This document shows, piece after piece, positions 1 through 9,203 of a stretch of 64,000 nucleotides of DNA. The translations under genes were made by a program, and so were the position numbers. The stretch is from Flectonema sp. DT1601 (Eukaryota; Euglenozoa; Diplonemea; Diplonemida; Diplonemidae), in the NCBI GenBank assembly GCA_964019425.1, contig OZ025861.1, positions 124,001 through 188,000 on the forward strand, in the 5' to 3' direction. The notes under the pieces are model-generated. The model worked only from the letters and a program-made list of their open reading frames with translations. It did no database searches and had not been told where the DNA came from. The number at the start of each line of letters is the position of its first letter. Position 1 is the first letter of the stretch.

Positions 1-53
1 AAAAAAATAAAAAAAAAAAAAAAAAATTGGCAAAGTTTACTTTTTTTTACTCA

Positions 54-84
<31 letters not shown>

Positions 85-840
85 TTTTTTTGTGCGCAAC
101 CGGAAGAAACGAACAAGAAATTATCGATCTCTCTACCCCCCCAATGAGATTGCTGCAAACTGTCAAAAGTATCTTCATTAAGTTATAAGGTCTTTTTGAA
201 AAAGTGTAATAGCCTTTGAAGGGCTTCAAGCCGTGCAGGGCTTATAAAACAAGAAAAGGTATGGGGAATAAAAAAAAAATAAAAATAAAAATAAAAATAA
301 AAAGAGAATAGATGGATGAAGAACAACTAAGCAGCACCTCTTCAGGTACAATAATGGAACCAAACCTTACTTTTGTAACGAGCATAGAGAGAATGCTTTG
401 ACACGTAAAACAAAATCGAAATCAGGGACCTTCCCACCCTCCAATTTTTTTTTTTTTCAATTCCGATATTTCAACAACTAGAAATCATTTCTGAAAAAGA
501 TGAAAAATGAACAGACATAAAGCTGACAATGGTGAGGAAAAAAGTATAGAGTGGGACAGTGTAGTGGAAAAGGTAACACTTTAATTGTCAGCAAATTTAA
601 TTTGTCTTCTTCTGTCAGCTTGCGCATCACCCCTTCACAGGGGGCAATGTTTGCTTTATTTTTGTTCTCCTTTCCCTGCCAGTTTTTTTCTTGAATCCTA
701 CATTCCTTTTTTTTTTTTTTTTTTTTTTTGCTCCCATCATAGAGAAAAAGAGGTGGAAAAAAAAAAAAATAATAAAAATAGAAATTAGTAGCTCATGTTC
801 ACCCCCTCACTCACACGAACTATTTCGAGGAAACCAACAA
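1..840. other. Spacer at left edge
   Basis: No gene is visible. The stretch lies downstream of the CCCH gene on the transcribed strand, so part is presumably its 3' UTR. It holds several A or T homopolymers, including a T-rich run near 699-729, and an AAAAT pentamer microsatellite near 268-303. Confidence 0.6.
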
Positions 841-2976
841 CTAGTATCCAGTGGCTGGAACAGCGTGCTGAGGGTAGTACGGCTGACGCTGATAGTGCTG
901 TGCGTGAGGGTGTGGAACATGGTAAGCCGGATACTCGTGTTGAGGCTGACTGTAGCTGTAAGGGTCATTATGGTGCATCGTTGGCTGTGGCGGTGCCTGC
1001 ATGTGAAGATGTGTTTGTGGCTGTTGGTGCTGATATGGAGTGTTTTGGACAACAACATGGTTAACATTCGTCATGTTGTTGTTGTTGTTGTTGTTGTTGT
1101 TCACATTATTGTTGTTATGGTGATGGTGATGGTGACCACCTCTGTTTCCATTACGTCTCTTCTGGTTGTGATTGTGTTGATGTCCATGCCACCCCTTACC
1201 ACCTTGTGATCCATTAAATGAATTATTATTATGATGACCATTCTGATGATGACCGTGATGACCGTGGTGGTGTCCGTGGTGAGAGTGATGGTTCTGATGT
1301 CCACCAGCCTTTCTCGCAGCATCTCTGAAAATCATTTTCAACTTTCTCTTATCACCAGGAGGTAATCCTCTGTATTTACAAGCATGGATAGCCTGATATA
1401 AATCAGCAGTAGTTCTAACCTGAGCATCAGTAATGCAAGAGTAGTATAAGTGTTCCATTCCATGTTCGTTAAGCAACACTTGAAGTGGAACATTGACAAG
1501 GTGAGCAGGACAGCTGTCAGACTTCTTTTCTTCTCCGAGGTCACAGATGCCAATCTGTTTTGCAGTTTCTCTACAAATGTGAATGAATTTACATGACAGA
1601 GGTTTACCACATGCTGATTTTTGGTGTTGACGGCAGATACGCTTCTCAGAAATAGTGTGGCTGGTTAATTTACTCAATCCAAGAGTGAACGCAAACCTAT
1701 TAAGTGGAATACTGTGTTCAACATCTGCGCGGACCACCAAGGCTGGGGCAAGGTGCTGAACAGTTTCTAAGTTATTCTTGTTTACTTCTTCGTGAGTACA
1801 ACAGCATGAAGAAGGACGAAGTCTTTTAATTAATCTTCTGTCGACGTGGATCATATTACAAGATTCTGTGGCTCTGCAGGAACCGTTTTGGAAACCAATG
1901 CAAACGGAAGCAAGTTCGACACGTCCTCTGTTTACGATCCAATCATTTCTGTTTACAGTTCCAGATGTATCATCGATAGGTAGAGTAAAGAATGAATTAG
2001 CACCTTTATCGTAAACGACAATTGCTTCATTAGCACTTGGGTTTTTCTGTGCCCAGCTAGATAGCTTTGGGATGGCCCCATGTCGGCGAATGGCTTCAAC
2101 AAGGTTGATTCTTGCAATATCTCTGACAGATTGACAAGTACACTGCAATACTGTACTTAGAGACAAGTCTTGAAGTGATCGAGGATTGCTGTCAATTACT
2201 TGAATAATTTGGCACATTTCCGATCTTTTCAATGATCTGATAGTAGCACAGGTCATCTCTGGAGTCTTCACTGCACATTCATAAAAGCTCTGTAGAACAC
2301 AATCAACTAACTGTCTCATACTTGACTCGTGTCTAGCTAATGCTGGGATCACTTGGTTAACAATTCCAAGTTCCTTCTCATCAACTGAGAATAGATATTG
2401 AACAAAACTTTTAAAGTCTTCGTGGGGTTGTCTGGTGTCAAATACAGTTGCTAAGGTGTCAGCTTGAAATGGCTGAAGCTTTATAGCAACAGCGGTCCTA
2501 ACTACGTAATCAGTAATTAGATGCTGACTTTGGAATGTGCAGCTGTCAGAGGACTGAAGTATCTTCATCAATGACCTGCAACCAGCCTCAGTTTCAAACG
2601 CATTTTCAACATCAGCAGCAAATCTAATTACTCTGTCCGCAGCAGAGTTGATTGCTTCTTGGTCGTGTAGTGGTGCAAGGTGGTTTCTAGCGTCGTTGTC
2701 GTCATTCTTTCTGACGAAGTCACACTCGGCGTTGTCAGCCGCGAGTGGAATACTTCCGTCACCACACTTTCTACATTCACCTGGTCCACTTGTTAGAAAT
2801 CCACAAATCGAACAACATCTCTCTTCAGATGAACTCGTGTGGCTCTCACTTCCGACAGCGTCTGATGAGCTGCTGTGTCCCTCTGCTGCGTCCTCTTCTA
2901 GATCGTCATCAGCCCAAAGTCCACTCTCTCCCCAGGAGAATGAAAGGTCATCAACAGTCGATGGCGAATCTTTCAT
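841..2976 (-). CDS. CCCH zinc-finger protein with His/Asn/Gln-rich tail
   Basis: This is an intact 711-aa single-exon frame. Residues 54-71 carry paired cysteines (CCSIC, later CRKC) that look like a small zinc ribbon, after an acidic Ser-rich N-terminus. Two CCCH fingers of spacing C-x7-C-x5-C-x3-H lie near residues 357-376 (ending CNMIH) and 448-467 (ending CKFIH). The last 160 residues are low complexity, rich in His, Asn and Gln, and look prion-like. CCCH fingers of this spacing usually bind RNA, and such proteins are common post-transcriptional regulators where transcription is polycistronic, so an mRNA-fate role is likely but inferred. A CTCTGTAG acceptor lies about 26 nt upstream of the start. 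No specific orthologue is recognised. Confidence 0.85.
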   Translation of the reverse strand: MKDSPSTVDDLSFSWGESGLWADDDLEEDAAEGHSSSSDAVGSESHTSSSEERCCSICGFLTSGPGECRKCGDGSIPLAADNAECDFVRKNDDNDARNHLAPLHDQEAINSAADRVIRFAADVENAFETEAGCRSLMKILQSSDSCTFQSQHLITDYVVRTAVAIKLQPFQADTLATVFDTRQPHEDFKSFVQYLFSVDEKELGIVNQVIPALARHESSMRQLVDCVLQSFYECAVKTPEMTCATIRSLKRSEMCQIIQVIDSNPRSLQDLSLSTVLQCTCQSVRDIARINLVEAIRRHGAIPKLSSWAQKNPSANEAIVVYDKGANSFFTLPIDDTSGTVNRNDWIVNRGRVELASVCIGFQNGSCRATESCNMIHVDRRLIKRLRPSSCCCTHEEVNKNNLETVQHLAPALVVRADVEHSIPLNRFAFTLGLSKLTSHTISEKRICRQHQKSACGKPLSCKFIHICRETAKQIGICDLGEEKKSDSCPAHLVNVPLQVLLNEHGMEHLYYSCITDAQVRTTADLYQAIHACKYRGLPPGDKRKLKMIFRDAARKAGGHQNHHSHHGHHHGHHGHHQNGHHNNNSFNGSQGGKGWHGHQHNHNQKRRNGNRGGHHHHHHNNNNVNNNNNNNNNMTNVNHVVVQNTPYQHQQPQTHLHMQAPPQPTMHHNDPYSYSQPQHEYPAYHVPHPHAQHYQRQPYYPQHAVPATGY

Positions 2977-4942
2977 TTTGTTGTGTGGATCGACGATAAG
3001 ATCTACAGAGTTAAAAAACAGTTATTATTTTTCATAATATTCCATTCATAAAAAAAAAACACACAGAGCTTTGCCTACCTTCCCACCCTATTGGACCTCC
3101 ATTCTGGTAAAAGAAACAACAGTAAAACATAATAATACAGTCGTCTACTACCAACCGAAACCGATTATCCAAGCGTTGGATATAACAAGAAAAGAATAAC
3201 ATGTTACTTCTATTGTGCCGAGAGTTGGATTCACAAGTTTAATTCTTATCAAAAAATTATTACTACCCATCTTTAAGATTCCAGGTCATGTTCAGAACTG
3301 TGGACTGTTAAACAGACGGCTTTTGATGCCGCAACTGAAAACAGATGAAGTTGCTACAGAAATTCCTTCTAAGGGGTTGGGGTCTTTGTGTGCTCTTCCT
3401 CGCTATGGGTAAGTTAGTATTAATGGCAACCAATTAGCGGCCACACGACTATTGCAAGAGGGGATTTTCTGAGACGAAATACTGAACGGAAAACAGCTGC
3501 AATTACAGGACGGACTCTGGAAGCACGCCTCCTTCTAAGTGCCGCAAGAAGGTAAACCGTCGATAACATTAGAATACATCTTAACAACAGCAGGCAAGAC
3601 AACACTGATGGGTCATTCTGAAAATTACTCGCAAAACGAAAACGAAAGTACCCCCAGAACAGAAAGCATGTTTTTCTTTCAACAACGATACGCTAAACAG
3701 GGAAACTGACAACACGCTGACAAACTCTTACAGATGCCAATAAAACACCAGCCTCAAACGATTTAGAGGCTCTAAGATTCCCCAGTGGGGTAAAGTAATG
3801 TGTTTTTCAGTGAACAAAAACAAAAATAAGCAGCGTTCTTTGTCAGTTTTCCAACTTCGAGTAGCCCGGAGCCTCAGAAAACGTAAATTTTAGTTATTCA
3901 ACACCTGGTACTCCCTCCACATTGTGCAGGTCGCATGATATTCCTTTCTTTATTTTTTTTATTTTTTTTATTTTTGTTGACTAGCACAAGACGCTCAACC
4001 TGACAGCATGAATCGACAAGACCCGATATGTATATTTACTTTGTCACCAACGAGTGTCGATATCATCATACTCAATAAAGTACAATAAAGAAATATACCT
4101 AAATGAGTGTATTTTGTTCCATCCTTAAACTTCTAAAGGAAAGTTGGGCAGCCGAAATTTGTCAGCTATATGAGATGACAACCTCCTCATTTTTTTTCGT
4201 GAGCATGAGATTGCTGTGCTAATGTAATCTAACTAAGAGGATCTTGGACACTTTTTTAATATTGCTGTTGTTGTTTTTTTTTTTTTTAACAAATCTATGG
4301 AGCTAAGGGGCTGGAAAGCTCACATATCACTGACAACGAAGACAGGCTTTCGGTAAATGATAATTAGAATTTGTTTACTTTCCAGTCACGACAATGTTCT
4401 TTAAAAAACAACAACAACAATAACAAAAAAAAAAAAAAAAAAAAAAAAATAGATCACCATTCTGGATATTGGGGAAAAAAAAAAAAAAAGAATACACATT
4501 GCAGAACAAGTTAATGAAGCAATGTGAACACAGATCATTCTGTTACGCAGACAGTAATAACAACACAAAAAATGCATACTATCATTGAAGATACAGCGTC
4601 TCTCATCATAAATAGTTGAACACAGACCACCACACCAGCCAATTTGAATGGCAAAGTTACATGTTCTGAAAAAAAAAAAAAAAAAAAACATAGAAAAGGA
4701 AAACTATATATTGTGTCTTATTGACTACTTTTTTACCTTTGATAATGCTACGGGGGGGAGAAAAAAAAAAAAAAAAAAAAAAAAGAAGAAGGAAACTAGT
4801 ACGTTAAACGTAAGCACAAGTGCGAGATGTGAATAAATGAGCGTATTCGCCAGCTACAGCTACACGGAGTTGTCAAATGTCTTTGATATATAAAGAGGTA
4901 CAACTTAAGACTAACAAAAAAAAGAAAATCAAACATCAACAC

Positions 4943-4973
<31 letters not shown>

Positions 4974-4991
4974 TTATAATTTAAAAAAAAA
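2977..4991. other. Gene-free spacer between CCCH and SOR-array genes
   Basis: No convincing coding exon is seen on either strand. Homopolymer A runs lie near 4424-4449, 4664-4688, 4758-4784 and 4949-4971. Short open frames here are fragmented or made of homopolymer codons. A TGTCTTATTGAC match to the dispersed repeat described at 22.7 and 62.2 kb lies near 4709. Confidence 0.5.
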
Positions 4992-7900
4992 TCAGAGAGC
5001 AGTATCCATCTCCTTACCATCCTCTATAAGGTTCTTTGTCTCGATGAAAGAGTTTTTATTATTGCGAAAAGGGTCTGCATTTTTCCTTGCTTTTCGCATT
5101 CTGTACCCCATAAAAACAACACCACTGAGAAGCAATAAAACAAGAATCATTATAATTGCTATCAGGAATGAATTATTTCCATCAGACGAATCTCCGATAG
5201 TCGTCGGAGTTGCTGTTGCTGGAGGTGGAAGATCAGACGCTGGAAACAAGTTATTAGTACAACTTGTCGCCATGCAATTCGATATTTGACATGACGGCTC
5301 ACCACGCTGCTCACCATTTATCCAGATAGTCGAAGTATCGACTACTGCTCCTTCATACAATCCGTGTAAGTTGCAAAATTCAAAAGCTTTGATCGACAAA
5401 GTTCCAGCAGGGATATCAAAAATCATTTGAGCATAAGGTTCTGTTGGTAAGAATGATCCATATGCGATAGTGTTCTTCATATCATCCTGTACAAGAAGTT
5501 TGTTAATATAATGAGGAGTTGATCCTGGAGTCATTGGATGGAATGGCGTCGCTTCCTCACTAACAGGAGCTCCAACAGTGACAACACCTTTCTTACCTCT
5601 TACAACAATATATGGAGTGTGTGTTAATATCGAAGGGCTTCTAACAATACTCGCTGTTTCATTCAAACGAAGTAACTCTGCCATTGCTGAATTGCAATCC
5701 ATCGGTGTTGGATCGGTCGTACATGGCTTTATCTCACAGACTTCTGGAGGGAATGTTACGGTTGCATTACCCATAGCAACAGGGTAAGTTGCACCACTGA
5801 ACTTACCATGTTTGTTACAATGTATATGTGGTTTTACAGAAGTAACATACGGAGGTAGTGTAAACTCAAGTACTAAAGTGCCGTTGAAATCAGGAGTAGG
5901 ATACCAAACGTAAAGCGGAATATCATTGTTAACCGTAATCCAGGCTGTGTCGATGTAATGGACGATGTCTTTATCATCTGAAGGAGTCATTGGATGGATA
6001 TTTCCAACAGATCCGACTGTCAGTCTTGCCATCATACCATTGATCTCAAGTCTAGGAACGTGCTTATCAATGGCACCGCTACCTGTTAAAGGTGCTCCGT
6101 CATACTGTGCTGATACTGCTATTGCTTCTCCACAAGAGCTTTCTCCCAATCCAATGCATTGGCCGTTTGGAATTGCTGCATCTCCATTACACATAATGAT
6201 ATCAACGGAATTGTTAAAATTATTCAAACTTTTAAAAGTTCCATGAATATCACAATGGGAATAAGCAATAATATTAATGTTGGCATCACCATTGTAGAAT
6301 GACAGCGATGCTGGCTTAAAAGGATCAGGAATTCCGAATGCTAATACGATTCCAGTCTCAGCATCAACAGCCCATAAATAACTAATAATATGACTAGTGA
6401 ACGGGTCAGTAATATCGCTCACATCAACTGCATAAGGATGATAAGGAAGCTCGATGTTTACCACACCAACACCACCATCAGGAAGTGTTATTTTTGGTGT
6501 GTGTTTTCTGTCATAAGTTGAAACTGCTGATGACTGGAATCTCTGAGGTAAGAATGAACACATCTCTTGCGTGTCGCATATCGGTGACATGCCTTTCTGT
6601 TTGTTTCCACACATTTGAAATTTTTTGTCGTTGTTGCATTGGCCTACTGGGATTGTTGATGTGCTGTCAATAGTCAAGACAGTCGTAGGTCCTTTATAAA
6701 GACCGTGGATATTACAATGTTCATACGCTGTGAGCGATGTCGTGTTGGTTGGAATATCAAATTCGAATGTCGGAGATGAATACTTAGTTGGGAGTAGAGC
6801 TGATGACGCTATGACGACATTATCTTGATTAACAACAAATATAGTATCAATAAAGTGATCTGGATTCATTGGGTGTAGTGGTGTCGACGGATAATCATCA
6901 GCAGAGATATCACCAACATTAACTGGACCAGAACCACCGACTGTAACCTTCCCTCTCTTTGATGATCTAACAGAGATAAATGGAGTATGCTTAACTGATC
7001 CACTTTGTGTCTGAATTGCTGTTCCAAAAGTAGTAATTTGCTTCCTTCGAGCTTCTGAAGCCAATGGTGATCCACCCGCACAGTTATACACATTTGATTG
7101 TTTTTGAATATCTGTGTATGAAGACGTTCCATCAATAATCAGTTCATCAGCAGCAATTGCTCCATCAGCAACGATGTCAACAGAGTCGGTGAATAAACCA
7201 TTTGGACACGTCATTCCTCCACATTGTTGGATAGTATAGGCGACATTCCCTATTGGATTCTTTACTATTAATTGATTTACATTTATCTTACCAACAAATT
7301 TTAATGTGACAGTTGAACTATTGCCATCGTATGCACATTTGCATTTGTCATCGGGTTTGTTGATGCCGTCGATACAGGCAGGAAGTTGATCTTTACTCGC
7401 AAGGCAACTAGCGTTAGTAATTCTCACAGCTTGATATCCTGGCCAGTTGCTTAAAGGATTTGAACATAACATACATCCGTTATTTGTATTCGCTGCTGTT
7501 CCTGATGAATTCGTAGTAGTAGTAGTACCACTGTACATTCCGTAACGATTGCAATGCGCGTGAGGTGTTACTTCACTCACACCGTCAGGTATTTCAAAGG
7601 TTTCCATCGGAAGATCATCTGAAGGAGGATAGACTCTCGAAAATATTGTTTGGTTATTCTCATCAGTAACAAAGATAGCATCTATATAATGAATGGTGTT
7701 TGGATCAGCATCTTGATTTGTATCCATTGTAGAACCAGAAATAGAATCAAAACCAATCTCTAAGTGAGTGTCGTTAACAGGATAAATACGAGGTGTGTGT
7801 CTTTCAATTTCGAATACGTCTGTTAACGGTTCATTTAATGCTGTGTTGCTGAGGACACGCATTAAAACAGTTGGATCAATGTTGCATATTTCTGGGTAGC

Positions 7901-8396
7901 ATTTCGCTTGAGTACTTCCAACGCTTGGTAGTACCGTTACGACTTCACTTTCGAACATTCCATGAATGTTACAAAATGAGTAAGCTTTGATACCAGTTGT
8001 TCCTTTTGGGATTCTGAATGTGAGGCTACTGCTAGATGAAGTTACAGGTGAAAATTGCTTAAAAGCGACCATTTCTTCATCCTGATTAACCACCAAGATA
8101 GCATCAATATAATGAACGATGCCCTTCAGGTCTCTACCAGACATTGGATGAATTAACACCAATCCAGAGTCTGGATCCATTCCTCCGTCTCCAACAGTAA
8201 CGAATCCAAAATCCCCAGAAATCACAACGTCAGGTGTGTGGATAGTTCTAAGTAGCATTGAAGAGTTGTAGCCTGATCCGATTTTTTTCGCTCTTCTTTG
8301 ATACTCAGCGAACAATCCTGGACATGACGTATCACACTGTCCCTCAACAGACCCGACCAGTAACAATACAGCGATGATTGCTGAAAGTTGTATCAT
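4992..8396 (-). CDS. Surface protein with six superoxide-reductase-like domains
   Basis: The product is 1134 aa: a signal peptide (1-19), six desulfoferrodoxin/superoxide reductase-type modules, one transmembrane helix (about 1077-1098) and a 35-residue basic cytoplasmic tail. Each module has the family order HTP or HVP, then HPM, then HY/FI, then CNxHG, which in superoxide reductases supply the four His and one Cys iron ligands. Ligands: module 1 H53/H83/H95/C142/H145; module 3 H470/H508/H514/C561/H564; module 4 H632/H653/H669/C715/H718; module 5 H779/H801/H813/C860/H863; module 6 H926/H953/H962/C1008/H1011. Module 2 (about 200-285) lacks the HPM His and has CNRYG. A Cys-rich insert (308-440) separates modules 2 and 3. 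The start was placed at the signal peptide because upstream codons read through an A-tract; a TTTTTACAG acceptor lies 32 nt upstream. Expected activity is reduction of superoxide to peroxide outside the cell or in an endomembrane lumen; activity is inferred. Confidence 0.88.
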   Translation of the reverse strand: MIQLSAIIAVLLLVGSVEGQCDTSCPGLFAEYQRRAKKIGSGYNSSMLLRTIHTPDVVISGDFGFVTVGDGGMDPDSGLVLIHPMSGRDLKGIVHYIDAILVVNQDEEMVAFKQFSPVTSSSSSLTFRIPKGTTGIKAYSFCNIHGMFESEVVTVLPSVGSTQAKCYPEICNIDPTVLMRVLSNTALNEPLTDVFEIERHTPRIYPVNDTHLEIGFDSISGSTMDTNQDADPNTIHYIDAIFVTDENNQTIFSRVYPPSDDLPMETFEIPDGVSEVTPHAHCNRYGMYSGTTTTTNSSGTAANTNNGCMLCSNPLSNWPGYQAVRITNASCLASKDQLPACIDGINKPDDKCKCAYDGNSSTVTLKFVGKINVNQLIVKNPIGNVAYTIQQCGGMTCPNGLFTDSVDIVADGAIAADELIIDGTSSYTDIQKQSNVYNCAGGSPLASEARRKQITTFGTAIQTQSGSVKHTPFISVRSSKRGKVTVGGSGPVNVGDISADDYPSTPLHPMNPDHFIDTIFVVNQDNVVIASSALLPTKYSSPTFEFDIPTNTTSLTAYEHCNIHGLYKGPTTVLTIDSTSTIPVGQCNNDKKFQMCGNKQKGMSPICDTQEMCSFLPQRFQSSAVSTYDRKHTPKITLPDGGVGVVNIELPYHPYAVDVSDITDPFTSHIISYLWAVDAETGIVLAFGIPDPFKPASLSFYNGDANINIIAYSHCDIHGTFKSLNNFNNSVDIIMCNGDAAIPNGQCIGLGESSCGEAIAVSAQYDGAPLTGSGAIDKHVPRLEINGMMARLTVGSVGNIHPMTPSDDKDIVHYIDTAWITVNNDIPLYVWYPTPDFNGTLVLEFTLPPYVTSVKPHIHCNKHGKFSGATYPVAMGNATVTFPPEVCEIKPCTTDPTPMDCNSAMAELLRLNETASIVRSPSILTHTPYIVVRGKKGVVTVGAPVSEEATPFHPMTPGSTPHYINKLLVQDDMKNTIAYGSFLPTEPYAQMIFDIPAGTLSIKAFEFCNLHGLYEGAVVDTSTIWINGEQRGEPSCQISNCMATSCTNNLFPASDLPPPATATPTTIGDSSDGNNSFLIAIIMILVLLLLSGVVFMGYRMRKARKNADPFRNNKNSFIETKNLIEDGKEMDTAL

Positions 8397-8451
8397 GCTT
8401 TTGGTTTTATTATAATCGTTGTGTTTTTCTGTAAAAAGAAAATAAGAATCT

Positions 8452-8460
<9 letters not shown>
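8397..8460 (-). promoter_or_regulatory. Putative trans-splice acceptor for the SOR-array gene
   Basis: On the minus strand a pyrimidine tract (about 8433-8455) ends TTTTTACAG at 8429, 32 nt before the start codon. No coding exon lies upstream, so spliced-leader addition is the simplest reading; a 5'-UTR cis-intron is the alternative. Confidence 0.55.
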
Positions 8461-8483
<23 letters not shown>

Positions 8484-9203
8484 CCCCATTCAAGAATCAA
8501 CAGAAAATCAGCATTAAATTTAAAAAAAAAAAAAAAAAAGAATTCTTAATTTATAGGTGTGAGAGTGTTTTTTTTTTTTTTTTTTCTTTTTTTTTTTTCT
8601 TAACTAATAAAATAATTTTTACTTGCATAACTGTACGACAATAAAACAGTTAACACATGCATAACTCGGGGGGCGGGAAGAGAACGGGAAATGTTAAACG
8701 AAACTGAAGAACAGCTTTGAGTAGCAGCTGTCTATTCAGCGAAAAGAAATCTGTGTAAATCCTAAAAATTTTGAGTTTTTTTTTTTTTTTCTTTTGAACA
8801 ATTCAGTGAATGAAAAAAAGAAAGGGAAACAAAAAAAAAGAAAACAAGAAACTTAATTTCACCAAATGTTCGCAGCACCCATAAAAAATGAGATCCTTTT
8901 TTTTTTTTTTTTTTTTAAAGTATTATTATGCATGTAAGAATACATATAAAATTAAAAAAAAAGAAATTGCAGTAAACTAACCTAGCCAAACAAGAACACC
9001 GACGTGCAGTAATAATAACAGGGATAGAAAAAAAAAAATAAGTAAAAAGCAAATGCGTTCACCAAGGTATCATCCTTTGTGAGTGTCATCTACGACATTT
9101 TTTCATTTAAAAAGAATCCATACATAAAAAGAAAATAGTCTTTTAAAAAAGTGTAAATAACAAGATTCAAAAAAAAAAAAAAAAAACCCTCCTCCTCCCC
9201 CGA
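8461..9203. other. Homopolymer-rich spacer
   Basis: The segment consists of A and T runs (for example near 8458-8483, 8521-8539, 8569-8599, 8777-8790, 8897-8916) with short unique sequence between. No coding frame or RNA gene is seen. Confidence 0.6.

Noticed and set aside
4401-4836. Minus- and plus-strand frames rich in Phe or Lys
   Set aside because: They are homopolymer translations with no homology or splice context.
8397-8489. N-terminal extension MGKKKK... of the SOR-array frame
   Set aside because: It is translation of an A-tract and of the splice-acceptor region; a signal peptide starts at 8396.
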